Under the pieces are notes generated by a model. The model ran no database searches and had not been told where the DNA came from. It worked only from the letters and a program-made list of their open reading frames with translations. Below are positions 46,541 to 55,892 of a stretch of DNA of 64,000 nucleotides, in pieces; the stretch's first letter is position 1, and every line of letters starts with the position of its first letter. Origin of the DNA: Tabrizicola sp. TH137 (lineage in GTDB: Bacteria; Pseudomonadota; Alphaproteobacteria; Rhodobacterales; Rhodobacteraceae); NCBI RefSeq assembly GCF_002855575.1, contig NZ_PKRQ01000002.1:186001-250000 (forward strand), read 5' to 3'. The position numbers and the translations under genes are program-made.

Positions 46541-48919
46541 ATGCCGAAGGACACAGGGATCGGCGCCAGCAGCAAGCGGCGCGAGGATGTGCGCTTTCTG
46601 TCGGGGCGCGGGGTCTATACCGATGACATGGCGATGCACGGCCAGACCTATGCGGTCTTCGTGCGGTCGAACGTGGCGCATGGGCGGATCAAGTCGATCA
46701 ACACCGCCAATGCCGCCGCGATGCCGGGGGTTCTGGCCATCTTCACGGGCGAGGATTTCAAGGATGTGGGGGGCAATCCGGCGGGCTGGCTGATCAACAG
46801 CCGGGACGGCACGCCGATGCGCGAACCCAAGCGCCCGGTGCTGGCCCATGGCAAGGTGCGCCATGTGGGCGATGCCTATGCCGCCGTGATTGCGGAGACC
46901 TACAATCAGGCCAAGGATGCGGCCCAGCAACTGGCCGATGACAGCGACATCGAGGAACTGCCCGCCATCGTGGACATGCGCAAGGCGGTGGCCGATGCGT
47001 CGAACCGCGTGCATGACGAGATCCCCGACAACCTCTGTTTCGACTGGGGCTGGATCGAGGATAACCGCGCGGCGGTGGATGCGGCTTTCAAGAGCGCGCC
47101 GCATATCACCACGCTGGAACTGGTGAACAACCGTCTGGTGCCGAATGCGATGGAACCGCGCGCCAGCATCGGCGAGTATTTCCCCGGCACGGGCGATTAC
47201 AAGCTGACGACGACCAGCCAGAACCCGCATCTGACGCGGCTTCTGGTGGCGGCCTTCGTTCTGGGCATCCCGGAAAACAAGCTGACGGTCGTGGCCCCCG
47301 ATGTGGGCGGCGGCTTTGGCTCGAAGATCTATCACTATGGCGAAGAGGCGCTGGTTCTGGCCGCCGCGCGCAAGCTGGGCCGGCCGGTGCGCTGGACGGC
47401 GGAGCGGACGGAAAGCTTCCTGACCGATGCACATGGCCGCGACCATGTGACGAAGATCGAGATGGCCAGCACGAAGGACGGCGAAATCCTCGCCATCCGG
47501 ACCGAGACGCTGGCCAATGTGGGGGCGTATCTGTCGAACTTCTCGACCGCGACGCCGACCTTCCTGCATGGCACGCTGATGGCGGGGCCCTACAAGGTGC
47601 CGCATGTCTATGTGAACGTGAAGACGGTCTTCACCAACACCGCCCCCGTCGATGCCTATCGCGGCGCGGGCCGGCCGGAGGCGACGTTCTCGATCGAGCG
47701 GATCGTGGACAAGATGTGCCGCGAGCTGAACCTTGACCCGTTCGAGGTGCGGCGGAAGAACCTGATCCAACCGGACCAGTTCCCCTACACCACCCCGGTG
47801 GGCCTTGTGTATGACACGGGCAATTATCAGGCGACGCTCGACAAGCTGATCGAACTGGCCGATGTGGCGGGTTTTGAAAAGCGGGCGGCGGCGTCCAAGG
47901 CCAAGGGCAAGCTGCGCGGGATGGGGCTTTCGACCTGGATCGAGGCTTGCGGCATCGCGCCGTCGAACCTTGTCGGCGTTCTGGGCAGCCGCGTCGGCCT
48001 TTACGACGCGGCGACGGTGCGGGTGAACGCGACCGGCAATATCAGCGTCATGACCGGGGCGCATAGCCACGGGCAGGGGCATGAGACAGTCTTTGCACAG
48101 GTGGTGGCGGAAAAGCTGGGCATCCCCGAATCCTCCATCGAGATCGTGCATGGCGACACCTCGAAGATCCCCTTCGGCATGGGCTCCTACGGCTCGCGCA
48201 GCCTCGCCGTCTGCGGATCGGCGATGAGCAAGGCCGTGGACAAGATCATCGCCAAGGGCAAGAAGATCGCGGCCCATATGCTGGAAGCTTCGGAGAACGA
48301 TATCGTCTTTGCCGATGGCAAGTTCAGTGTCGCAGGCACCGACAAGGCGAAGAGCTTCGGCGAAATCGCCTTCTCGGCCTATGTCCCGCACAACTATCCG
48401 CTGGAGACGCTGGAACCGGGGCTGGAGGAAACCGCCTTCTACGACCCCGCCAACTTCACCTATCCCGCCGGGGCCTATCTTTGCGAGGTGGAGGTGGACC
48501 CGGAAACGGGCAAGGTGGATATCGCCAGCTTCACCTGCGCCGATGATTTCGGCCATGTGATGAACCCGATGATCGTCGAGGGGCAGGTGCATGGCGGCGT
48601 GGGGCAGGGGATCGGGCAGGCCCTGCTGGAAAACACGTCCTATGACGAGAACGGCCAGCTTCTGACGGCGTCCTACATGGATTACGCCATGCCGCGCGCC
48701 GATGACGTGCCCTTCTACAAGGTGGACCATTCCTGCATCACGCCCTGCACGCATAACCCGCTGGGGGTGAAGGGCTGCGGCGAGGCCGGGGCCATCGGAT
48801 CGCCGCCTGCGGTGGTGAATGCGGTGATCGACGCGCTGCATCGCGGTGGTCATACGCATGTCAAGCATATCGACATGCCCGTGTCTCCGGCACGGGTGTG
48901 GCAGGCGATCAACGGTTGA
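46541..48919 (+). CDS. coxL: Molybdenum hydroxylase large subunit, CoxL-like form II
   Basis: 792 aa, full length for the xanthine-oxidase-family molybdenum subunit. The diagnostic active-site loop reads AYRGAGR (372-378), which marks form II; true aerobic CO dehydrogenases (form I) have AYxCSFR. The pterin-binding GGGFGSKIYHY and the catalytic-Glu region VKGCGEAGAIGSPPA near the C-terminus are present. Form II enzymes may use CO poorly or act on other small substrates. GGGAGGAATTGGG precedes the ATG. Confidence 0.95.
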   Translation: MPKDTGIGASSKRREDVRFLSGRGVYTDDMAMHGQTYAVFVRSNVAHGRIKSINTANAAAMPGVLAIFTGEDFKDVGGNPAGWLINSRDGTPMREPKRPVLAHGKVRHVGDAYAAVIAETYNQAKDAAQQLADDSDIEELPAIVDMRKAVADASNRVHDEIPDNLCFDWGWIEDNRAAVDAAFKSAPHITTLELVNNRLVPNAMEPRASIGEYFPGTGDYKLTTTSQNPHLTRLLVAAFVLGIPENKLTVVAPDVGGGFGSKIYHYGEEALVLAAARKLGRPVRWTAERTESFLTDAHGRDHVTKIEMASTKDGEILAIRTETLANVGAYLSNFSTATPTFLHGTLMAGPYKVPHVYVNVKTVFTNTAPVDAYRGAGRPEATFSIERIVDKMCRELNLDPFEVRRKNLIQPDQFPYTTPVGLVYDTGNYQATLDKLIELADVAGFEKRAAASKAKGKLRGMGLSTWIEACGIAPSNLVGVLGSRVGLYDAATVRVNATGNISVMTGAHSHGQGHETVFAQVVAEKLGIPESSIEIVHGDTSKIPFGMGSYGSRSLAVCGSAMSKAVDKIIAKGKKIAAHMLEASENDIVFADGKFSVAGTDKAKSFGEIAFSAYVPHNYPLETLEPGLEETAFYDPANFTYPAGAYLCEVEVDPETGKVDIASFTCADDFGHVMNPMIVEGQVHGGVGQGIGQALLENTSYDENGQLLTASYMDYAMPRADDVPFYKVDHSCITPCTHNPLGVKGCGEAGAIGSPPAVVNAVIDALHRGGHTHVKHIDMPVSPARVWQAING

Positions 48920-48932
48920 GGGAGGAAGGACC

Positions 48933-49721
48933 ATGCACAACTTCGATTTCGTGAAGCCTTCCAGCATCGCCGATGCGGTCAAGGCCCTGTCGGCCGAGGG
49001 GGCGCAGGCCCTGTCGGGCGGGCAGACCCTGACGCCCACGCTGAAGCAGCGGCTGGCGGCGCCTTCGGTTCTGGTCTCGCTGACCGGGATTGCCGAGATG
49101 CAGGGCGTCTGCATGGGGGCGGATGGCCTGTCCGTAGGGGCGGCCACCACCCATGCGACCGTGGCGAAAGAGGCCGCGGCGCATTACCCGGCGCTGGCCG
49201 CGTTGGCGGGGGGAATCGGTGACCCTGCCGTCCGCAACCGTGGCACCATCGGCGGGTCCATCGCCAACAACGACCCGGCGGCCTGCTACCCGGCGGGCGT
49301 GCTGGGGTCGGGCGCGACGGTGGTGACGAACCGGCGCAAGATCGCGGCGGATGACTATTTCCAGGGCATGTTCACCACGGCGCTGGAAGAGGGTGAGATC
49401 GTCACCGGCGTCACCTTTCCGATCCCGGAAAAGGCGGCCTATGTGAAGTTCAACCAGCCCGCCAGCCGCTTTGCCCTGACCGCCGTCTTCGTGGCGAAGT
49501 TCAAGGATGGCGTGCGGGTCGCGGTGACGGGGGCGAGCAATGACGGGGTGTTCCGCTGGAGCGAGGCGGAAAAGGCGCTGTCGGGCAACTTCTCGGCGGC
49601 GGCGGTCGAGGGGCTGACGGTTTCCCCGGATGGCCTGATCGGCGACCTGCACGGGACGCCCGCCTATCGGGCGAACCTCGTGAAGGTGCTGACCAAGCGC
49701 GCGGTTGCCGCCGCGCATTGA
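48933..49721 (+). CDS. coxM: Molybdenum hydroxylase medium (FAD) subunit, CoxM-like
   Basis: 262 aa. FAD-binding motifs of the family are present: ALSGGQTLTPTLKQRL (residues about 26-41), the TIGGSIANNDPAACYP loop near residue 110, and the C-terminal CO-dehydrogenase flavoprotein domain. It takes electrons from CoxS and gives them to a quinone or other acceptor. ATG at 48933 follows GGGAGGAAGGACC. Order coxG-S-L-M differs from the classical M-S-L. Confidence 0.95.
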   Translation: MHNFDFVKPSSIADAVKALSAEGAQALSGGQTLTPTLKQRLAAPSVLVSLTGIAEMQGVCMGADGLSVGAATTHATVAKEAAAHYPALAALAGGIGDPAVRNRGTIGGSIANNDPAACYPAGVLGSGATVVTNRRKIAADDYFQGMFTTALEEGEIVTGVTFPIPEKAAYVKFNQPASRFALTAVFVAKFKDGVRVAVTGASNDGVFRWSEAEKALSGNFSAAAVEGLTVSPDGLIGDLHGTPAYRANLVKVLTKRAVAAAH

Positions 49722-49739
49722 TCGGGGCAGACCCATCGG

Positions 49740-49776
49740 GGGGCGGCGCGGGACATCCGCGCCGCCCCTTTCCTTT
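49740..49776 (+). terminator. Terminator of the cox operon
   Basis: GGGGCGGCGCGG-GACAT-CCGCGCCGCCCC, a perfect 12-bp stem (49740-49768), followed by TTTCCTTT. It lies 18 bases after the coxM stop. Confidence 0.85.
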
Positions 49777-49899
49777 GCGATAACAGCGCGCTGGCCCCCG
49801 GACTGCCTGCAAAGCAGGCGGTTTCGTCACGTCCCCGTCACCTTGGCCTTGTATCCCGCTGGTCAGGCGGATGTGACCGGACACCACAGCCTCTTGGGC

Positions 49900-49927
49900 T
49901 TGCCAGTCGCGAAACGCCAGATATAGT
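49900..49927 (+). promoter_or_regulatory. Candidate sigma-70 promoter of the HNH gene
   Basis: TTGCCA (49900-49905), 16-base spacer, TATAGT (49922-49927), about 73 bases before the ATG at 50000. Confidence 0.6.
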
Positions 49928-49999
49928 GCGCATGTCGGGGCGGGGCTCCCCGCCCTGGGTCGGTCAGGACCGCAGGATGAAGGCGGAGTCTCGGAAAGC

Positions 50000-50584
50000 A
50001 TGGACGGCGATTTCAGGACACAGTTTGTACGCGATCCGGCGGCGCTGAAGCATTATCCTGCTTTGGTGCTGAATGCCGATTATCGCCCGCTGAGCTATTA
50101 CCCCCTCAGCCTCTGGCCCTGGCAGGAGGCGATCAAGGCCGCCGTGCTGGACCGGGTGCAGATCGTGGCGGAATATGACCACACCGTCCGCAGCCAGAGG
50201 CAGGAGTTCCGGATACCCTCTGTCGTGGTGTTGAAGGAATATGTCCGACCCCAGAAGCGCGTGGCCTTCACGCGCTTCAATCTTTTTCTGAGGGACGAGT
50301 TTTCCTGCCAATATTGCGGGGCGAAGGGGGATCTGACCTTCGATCACGTCCTGCCCCGGTCGCGCGGCGGCATCACCTCTTGGGAAAACGTCGTCGCCGC
50401 CTGTTCGCCCTGCAACCTGCGGAAAGGGTCGAAGACCCTGAAACAGGCGGGGATGCATCTGATGCGCCCGCCGCGCCAGCCGACGGCGGAAGAGATGCAG
50501 TCGCATGGCCGGAAGTTCCCGCCGAACCATCTGCATGAAAGCTGGATGGATTTCCTCTACTGGGATGCAGAGCTGGAGGATTGA
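50000..50584 (+). CDS. HNH endonuclease-family protein
   Basis: 194 aa. The N-terminal 90 residues contain VLNADYRPLSYYPLSLWPWQEAI, typical of a widespread HNH subgroup of unknown role. The HNH core is at 103-150: CQYCG and CSPC give the zinc ribbon, DHVLPRSRGG contains the catalytic His and WENVVAACSPCNLRKGS the Asn. The fold implies DNA nicking or binding, perhaps in repair; it is not next to any restriction or phage gene. Likely a housekeeping gene in Rhodobacterales and related alphas. Confidence 0.88.
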   Translation: MDGDFRTQFVRDPAALKHYPALVLNADYRPLSYYPLSLWPWQEAIKAAVLDRVQIVAEYDHTVRSQRQEFRIPSVVVLKEYVRPQKRVAFTRFNLFLRDEFSCQYCGAKGDLTFDHVLPRSRGGITSWENVVAACSPCNLRKGSKTLKQAGMHLMRPPRQPTAEEMQSHGRKFPPNHLHESWMDFLYWDAELED

Positions 50585-50667
50585 CGGTTTCAGCCGTCAT
50601 CCAGTCGTTACAAAACTGTTACAATAGCGGCGGCGCGGCATGATGCGGGCTTTCTTCGGGGGCCGCC

Positions 50668-51381
50668 ATGCTGTCAGTCGTCTTTCCCTCTGCCCTGCAA
50701 TTCGCCGCGGTCAACATGGGCGTCGCGCTGGTCTGCGGCGCGCTGATCGGGTCGGAGCGGCAGGTGCGGCAGCGGATGGCGGGGCTGCGGACCAATGCGC
50801 TGGTGGCGCTGGGGGCGGCGGCCTTTGTCGTGTTTTCGGGCCTGTTCCCCGACGAGGTCAGCCCGACGCGGGTGGCGGCACAGATCGTGTCGGGGATCGG
50901 TTTCCTGGGGGCCGGGATCATCTTCCGCGACGGGTTCAACATCCACGGTCTGAACACGGCGGCGACGCTGTGGTGTTCGGCGGCGGTCGGGATGATGGCA
51001 GGGGCCGGGGCCTGGCCCCATGCGGTGCTGCTGACGGTGCTGGTGGTCTTTGTCAATCTGGGCCTGCGTCCGCTGGTGAAATGGCTGAAACGCAAGACCA
51101 AGGCCGGGGTCCCGATCAGCCGGGCCTATCGCGTGATCCTTACCTGCCGGGGCGAGGAAGAGGCGGCGGTGCGCGCCCTGATCCTGCGCACCCTGACCAT
51201 CGGCGGGCTGCATCTGTCCGAGGTTGCCATCCGCCCGGCGGAAGAGGACGTGGGGATCGACCTGTCGGCCACCGTATCCGGCGATGGGGTGACGGAAGAA
51301 ATGCTGGAACTTGCCGTGCAGCGCCTGGTGGCCGAACCGGGGCTGCTGCGGGTGCGCTGGCAATCGCTGGACGAAGGGTAA
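50668..51381 (+). CDS. MgtC/SapB-family membrane protein
   Basis: 237 aa. Four to five hydrophobic segments in the first 140 residues carry the MgtC pattern: GALIGSERQVRQRMAGLRTNALVALGAAAFVVFS, QIVSGIGFLGAGIIFRDG and GLNTAATLWCSAAVGMMAG. The remaining 100 residues form a soluble ACT-like domain. MgtC proteins help growth at low magnesium and modulate the F-type ATPase in pathogens; the role in free-living alphas is unsettled. Confidence 0.9.
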   Translation: MLSVVFPSALQFAAVNMGVALVCGALIGSERQVRQRMAGLRTNALVALGAAAFVVFSGLFPDEVSPTRVAAQIVSGIGFLGAGIIFRDGFNIHGLNTAATLWCSAAVGMMAGAGAWPHAVLLTVLVVFVNLGLRPLVKWLKRKTKAGVPISRAYRVILTCRGEEEAAVRALILRTLTIGGLHLSEVAIRPAEEDVGIDLSATVSGDGVTEEMLELAVQRLVAEPGLLRVRWQSLDEG

Positions 51382-51505
51382 GGCTGCCACCCTGACGGGC
51401 CGCGCCGGACGGTCCTGCCCGAAAACCGCGCAGGGCGCATCCCGTGGTTGCCCTGACGCGCCTCGGTGCTAGACTCGCGCGGCCTCCGGGGGTAGAAGCG
51501 GCAGC

Positions 51506-51517
51506 GTTAGCGCTAAC
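51506..51517. promoter_or_regulatory. LacI-type palindromic operator upstream of zwf
   Basis: GTTAGCGCTAAC, a perfect 12-bp palindrome with central CG, 38 bases before the zwf start. The form is typical of LacI-family operators. Its sequence differs from the TTGCAACCGGTTGCAA operator at 13578, so a different regulator, not in this window, is likely. Confidence 0.75.
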
Positions 51518-51555
51518 AAAAGGCGCAACCCCGGGACAGTCAACGAGGGACAGAC

Positions 51556-53010
51556 ATGGTTTCGCGCGTCATACCGGTCGAGCCTTTCGACCTCGTCATC
51601 TTTGGCGGCACGGGCGATCTGGCCCGGCGGAAGATCCTGCCGGGCCTTTATCGCCGCTTCCTCGCAGGGCAGATGCCCGCCGAGAGCCGCATCATCGGCG
51701 CGGCGCGGGGCGATCTGACGGATGAGGCCTTCCGCCAGATGGTGGCCGAGGCCATCGCCGAATTCGTCCCGCAGGACCGGCGCGAGGACAAGATCATCGC
51801 GGCCTTCCTCGAACGGGTGGGATTCGTCTCCATCGACGCGAAGGGGACGGGGGGCTGGGATGTGCTGAAGGGCCGGATGCGGCCCGGCGTGGTGCGGGCC
51901 TTCTATTTCTCCGTCGCGCCGGCGCTGTTCGGCGATCTGGCCGAGCGGCTGCACGCCCATGGCATCGCCGATGACAAGAGCCGGATCGTGGTGGAGAAAC
52001 CCTTCGGGCGCGACCTCGCCTCGGCCCGCGCGCTGAACGCGGTGCTGGCGGAACATTTTGACGAACATCAGATCTACCGGATCGACCATTATCTGGGCAA
52101 GGAAACCGTCCAGAACCTGATGGCGGTGCGTTTCGCCAATATCCTGTTCGAGCCGCTGTGGAAGGCGGAATACATCGACCATGTGCAGATCACCGTGGCC
52201 GAGACCGTGGGGGTGGAGGGGCGCGGCGCCTATTACGACAAGTCCGGCGCGATGCGGGACATGGTGCAGAACCACCTGATGCAACTCCTCTGCCTGATCG
52301 CGATGGAGCCGCCCTATCACTTTGATCCCGATGCCGTGCGGGATGAGAAGCTGAAGGTCATCCGCGCGCTGGACCCGGTGAAGCCCGAGGATATCGTGCG
52401 CGGGCAATATCTGCCGGGGGGCGGGCAGGGCGGCTATGTGGAGCATTCCGAGAACCCGCAGAGCCGGACGGAAAGCTATATCGCGCTGAAATGCCATATC
52501 TCCAACTGGCGCTGGAAGAACACGCCCTTCTATCTGCGCACGGGGAAACGGCTGCGGGCGCGGGCCTCGGAAATCGCCATCACCTTCAAGGAACCGCCGC
52601 ATTCGATCTTTGACGATGCGAGCGGCTGGCGCGAGAACGTGCTGGTGATCCGGTTGCAGCCCAATGAGGGCATGAACCTGATGATGATGATCAAGGAACC
52701 CGGTCCGGGGGGGATGCGCCTGATGCAGGTGCCGCTGGACATGTCCTTTGCCGATGCGCTTGGCGCGGATGCCGAGGATATTCCCGATGCCTATGAACGG
52801 CTGATCATGGATGTGATCCGGGGCAACCAGACCCTCTTCATGCGCGGCGACGAGGTGGAGGCCGCCTGGGCCTGGGCCGACCCCATCATCGCCGGGTGGG
52901 AGGCGCGGGGGGATCGCCCGCAGGGCTATGATCCGGGCAGCAGCGGGCCGGAGGATGCGCTGATGCTGATGCATCGCGACGGGCGGCGCTGGCGGGAGAT
53001 CAAGGGATGA
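51556..53010 (+). CDS. zwf: Glucose-6-phosphate 1-dehydrogenase
   Basis: 484 aa. The coenzyme loop is VIFGGTGDLARRKILPGLY; the substrate and catalytic site is YRIDHYLGKETVQNL (catalytic His and Lys). The enzyme opens the Entner-Doudoroff and pentose phosphate routes by oxidising glucose-6-phosphate. It overlaps pgl by four bases (ATGA). ATG at 51556 follows CGAGGGACAGAC. The operator at 51506 probably controls all three genes. Confidence 0.97.
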   Translation: MVSRVIPVEPFDLVIFGGTGDLARRKILPGLYRRFLAGQMPAESRIIGAARGDLTDEAFRQMVAEAIAEFVPQDRREDKIIAAFLERVGFVSIDAKGTGGWDVLKGRMRPGVVRAFYFSVAPALFGDLAERLHAHGIADDKSRIVVEKPFGRDLASARALNAVLAEHFDEHQIYRIDHYLGKETVQNLMAVRFANILFEPLWKAEYIDHVQITVAETVGVEGRGAYYDKSGAMRDMVQNHLMQLLCLIAMEPPYHFDPDAVRDEKLKVIRALDPVKPEDIVRGQYLPGGGQGGYVEHSENPQSRTESYIALKCHISNWRWKNTPFYLRTGKRLRARASEIAITFKEPPHSIFDDASGWRENVLVIRLQPNEGMNLMMMIKEPGPGGMRLMQVPLDMSFADALGADAEDIPDAYERLIMDVIRGNQTLFMRGDEVEAAWAWADPIIAGWEARGDRPQGYDPGSSGPEDALMLMHRDGRRWREIKG

Positions 53011-53678
53011 GGCTGGAGACCTATCCCGACCGGGAATTCCTGATGCTGGGTCTGGCGAATGTGATCGCCGGCCAGTTGGCGGATTTCCTGCGGCGGGAGG
53101 GGCGGGCCTCGCTCTGCGTGCCGGGCGGCACCACGCCGGGGCCGATCTTCGACACGCTGTCGGGGGTGGATATCGACTGGTCGCAGGTCGCCGTCTTCCT
53201 GAACGACGAACGCTGGGTGGCGGAGGACAGCCCTCGGTCCAACACGCGGCTGTTGCGGGAACGTCTGTTGCGGGGCAAGGCGGCGGGGGCGACGCTGGTG
53301 CCGCTCTATGCCCCGGCCGAAGCGCCGGAAGAGAAGCTGGCGGAACTGGAAGAAGGGCTGCGCCCGCATCTGCCGATTTCCGTCCTGCTTCTTGGCATGG
53401 GGGCGGATATGCATACGGCCAGCCTCTTTCCCGGGGCCGACCGTCTGGCCGAGGCGCTGGCGCCCGATGCGCCGGTCCTGATGGCGCTGCGGGCCGAGGC
53501 GGCGGGAGAGCCCCGCATCACCCTGACCGCGCCGGTCCTGAAGGGCGCGATGAACATCCATATCCTGATAACCGGGGCGGAAAAGCGTGCGGCGCTGGAA
53601 CGCGCGCTGACCCTGCCCCCGGAGGAGGCGCCGGTGCGCGCCGTCCTCGACAACGCAACCGTGCATTGGGCGGAGTGA
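53007..53678 (+). CDS. pgl: 6-phosphogluconolactonase
   Basis: 223 aa, of the DevB/NagB fold. It contains VPGGTTPGPIFDTL (phosphate-binding) and LLGMGADMHTASLFPGA (active-site loop, with the catalytic His region). It hydrolyses the lactone made by Zwf. Translationally coupled to zwf (ATGA) and three bases before pgi, so zwf-pgl-pgi is one unit. Confidence 0.95.
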   Translation: MRLETYPDREFLMLGLANVIAGQLADFLRREGRASLCVPGGTTPGPIFDTLSGVDIDWSQVAVFLNDERWVAEDSPRSNTRLLRERLLRGKAAGATLVPLYAPAEAPEEKLAELEEGLRPHLPISVLLLGMGADMHTASLFPGADRLAEALAPDAPVLMALRAEAAGEPRITLTAPVLKGAMNIHILITGAEKRAALERALTLPPEEAPVRAVLDNATVHWAE

Positions 53679-53681
53679 GAC

Positions 53682-55283
53682 ATGAGTAACCCCTGGGCCG
53701 CGCTGGCGGCGCATCACGAGGCGGTCGGGGACCGCCGCATCCTTGACCTCTTCGCCGATCCCGCCCGCGCGGGTGCCTTCACCGCCGAGGCGGACGGGAT
53801 GCGCCTCGACTGGTCGAAGACCAATATCGACGCCGAGGGCCGCCGCCTGCTGGTGGCGCTGGCCGAGGCGGCCGGGGTCGCGGCCAAGCGCGAGGCGATG
53901 TTCGCAGGCGCGAAGATCAACGAGACCGAGGGGCGGGCCGTCCTGCACACCGCCCTGCGCGATCTGGGCGGGTCGGTCACGGTGGAGGGCAAGGATGTAA
54001 TCCCCGGTATCGTCGAAACGCTGGAGCGGATGGAAGCCTTTGCCCGTGATGTGCGCGCGGGCCGTTTCACGGGGCAGGGCGGGCGGATCACCGATGTGGT
54101 CAATATCGGGATCGGCGGGTCCGACCTTGGCCCGGCCATGGCGACGCTGGCACTGGCGCCCTATCACGACGGGCCGCGTTGCCATTATGTGTCGAACGTG
54201 GACGGGGCGCATGTGGCGGATGTGCTCAAGGGGCTGAACCCCGAAACGACGCTGGTGATCGTCGCCTCCAAGACCTTCACCACCATCGAGACGATGACCA
54301 ATGCCCAGACGGCGCGCGACTGGATGGCCGCCAAGGTCGCCAATCCGGCGGCGCAATTCGCCGCCGTCTCTACCGCCGCCGACAAGACGGCGGCCTTCGG
54401 GATCGACCCCGCCCGCGTCTTCGGATTCGAGGATTGGGTCGGCGGGCGCTATTCCATGTGGGGGCCGATCGGCCTTGCCCTGATGCTGGCCGTGGGGCCA
54501 GAGGATTTCCGCGCCTTCCTGGCGGGCGGCCACGCGATGGACAGGCATTTCTGCGCTGCGCCCTTCGATACAAACTTGCCGGTGCTGCTGGCCCTGGTCG
54601 GCATCTGGCACAACCAGATCTGCGGCCATGCCACCCGTGCGGTCCTGCCCTATGACCAGCGCCTGAGCCGCCTTCCCGCCTATCTCCAACAGCTTGAGAT
54701 GGAGAGCAACGGCAAGCGCGTGGCGATGGATGGGACGGACCTTCCGATGCATTCGGGCCCGGTGGTCTGGGGCGAACCCGGTACGAATGGCCAGCACGCC
54801 TTCTATCAGCTCATCCATCAGGGGACGCGGGTCGTTCCGTGCGAATTCCTGATCGCGCGGCGCGGGCATGAGGCGCATCTCGCGCATCAGCATGTGCTTC
54901 TGGTGTCGAACTGCCTCGCGCAATCCGAGGCGCTGCTGCGGGGCCGGTCGCTGGACGAGGCGCGGGCGATCATGGCGAAGAAGGGCCTGACCGGCGCGGA
55001 ACTGGAGCGGCAGGCGCGGCATCGGGTCTTTCCCGGCAACCGGCCTTCGGTGACGCTGGCCTATGAAAGGCTAACGCCCTTCGTCCTGGGCCAGATCATC
55101 GCGCTTTATGAACACCGGGTCTTTGTCGAGGGGGTGATCCTCGGGATCAACTCCTATGACCAGTGGGGGGTGGAACTGGGCAAGGAACTGGCGCTGGCGC
55201 TGCAACCCGTGCTGGAGGGGCGGCAGGGGACAGAGGGCAAGGACGGATCGACGGCGGCCTTGGCGGCCTGGTTCCGGGGATGA
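53682..55283 (+). CDS. pgi: Glucose-6-phosphate isomerase
   Basis: 533 aa. Family signatures [29 protein letters not shown] and [16 protein letters not shown] are present, with the catalytic Glu/His segment NQLICGH-like ([13 protein letters not shown]) and the late GVELGKELA (catalytic Lys). It interconverts glucose-6-P and fructose-6-P, returning carbon from the glycogen branch to the oxidative route. ATG at 53682 comes 3 bases after the pgl stop. Confidence 0.97.
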   Translation: MSNPWAALAAHHEAVGDRRILDLFADPARAGAFTAEADGMRLDWSKTNIDAEGRRLLVALAEAAGVAAKREAMFAGAKINETEGRAVLHTALRDLGGSVTVEGKDVIPGIVETLERMEAFARDVRAGRFTGQGGRITDVVNIGIGGSDLGPAMATLALAPYHDGPRCHYVSNVDGAHVADVLKGLNPETTLVIVASKTFTTIETMTNAQTARDWMAAKVANPAAQFAAVSTAADKTAAFGIDPARVFGFEDWVGGRYSMWGPIGLALMLAVGPEDFRAFLAGGHAMDRHFCAAPFDTNLPVLLALVGIWHNQICGHATRAVLPYDQRLSRLPAYLQQLEMESNGKRVAMDGTDLPMHSGPVVWGEPGTNGQHAFYQLIHQGTRVVPCEFLIARRGHEAHLAHQHVLLVSNCLAQSEALLRGRSLDEARAIMAKKGLTGAELERQARHRVFPGNRPSVTLAYERLTPFVLGQIIALYEHRVFVEGVILGINSYDQWGVELGKELALALQPVLEGRQGTEGKDGSTAALAAWFRG

Positions 55284-55287
55284 AAAA

Positions 55288-55310
55288 CCCCCGGCGCCGG
55301 ACGCCGGGGG
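55288..55310 (-). terminator. Terminator of the ridA gene
   Basis: On the minus strand: CCCCCGGCG-TCCGG-CGCCGGGGG followed by TTTTT (plus-strand A-run at 55283-55287). The perfect 9-bp stem lies just beyond the palindromic repeat that adjoins the ridA stop. Confidence 0.8.
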
Positions 55311-55312
55311 TC

Positions 55313-55355
55313 AAAAATCTTCGAAGATTTTGCAAATTTCTTCGAAGAAATTTGG
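55313..55355. terminator. Double palindrome between convergent pgi and ridA (copy of the 21553 element)
   Basis: AAAATCTTCGAAGATTTT (55314-55331) and AAATTTCTTCGAAGAAATTT (55334-55353), the second ending two bases from the ridA stop, just as in the ndk/TfoX junction. Both palindromes are perfect here. Probably a two-way terminator. Confidence 0.75.
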
Positions 55356-55706
55356 TTACTTCAGCGCCGCCGTGACGATCACCTCCACCAGATAGTCGGG
55401 CGTCGCCAGTTTCGCCTCGCCCGTGGCGCGGGCGGGGGTATGGCCCTGCGGGACCCAGGCATCCCAGACGGCGTTCATCTCGGCAAATGTGCCGATATCG
55501 GCCAGCCAGATCTGCGCCGAGAGGATGCGGGTCTTGTCGGTCCCGGCTTCGGCGAGGATGCGGTCCACCTCGGCCAGGCAGGTGCGGGTCTGATCCGCCA
55601 CGCTGTCGCCGGGATTTCCGACCTGTCCGGCAACCCAGACGATGCCATTGTAGCAGACCGCCTCCGACATGCGGGGGCCGGTGCCGATGCGCTTGATATC
55701 CGACAT
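55356..55706 (-). CDS. RidA-family protein (YjgF/YER057c)
   Basis: 116 aa. The fold is shown by RIGTGPRMSEAVCYNGIVWVAGQVG, AEVDRILAEAGTDKTRILSAQIWLADIGTFAEMNAVWD and the C-terminal PARATGEAKLATPDYLVEVIVTA, with the active-site Arg in ARATG. RidA hydrolyses reactive enamine/imine intermediates from pyridoxal-phosphate enzymes; the lack of the classical IATDAAPAAIGPYSQA start puts it in a Rid4-7-like subgroup, where activity is less certain. Confidence 0.9.
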   Translation of the reverse strand: MSDIKRIGTGPRMSEAVCYNGIVWVAGQVGNPGDSVADQTRTCLAEVDRILAEAGTDKTRILSAQIWLADIGTFAEMNAVWDAWVPQGHTPARATGEAKLATPDYLVEVIVTAALK

Positions 55707-55892
55707 GGTGAAATCCTTTCCCTGATCTGCCGCGCTGGTTAGCGCAGCCGCGCGGGAAAGAAAAGCGGCGGCACCCCGCCGAAGGTCTTGCTGCGCTGCG
55801 GCAAGAACCCGCCGCCCATCCGGCTGGAGGGGTTGGCAGGGCGGGCGGAGCGTGTCAGGGGGCGCGACGGATCAACAAATCAAGGCCTCCCG

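Noticed and set aside
46541-48919. Form I aerobic CO dehydrogenase
   Set aside because: The loop reads AYRGAGR instead of AYxCSFR.
46001-49150. Open frame of 1049 codons on the minus strand across the cox genes
   Set aside because: Same reason: a shadow of coxS and coxL with no recognisable motif.
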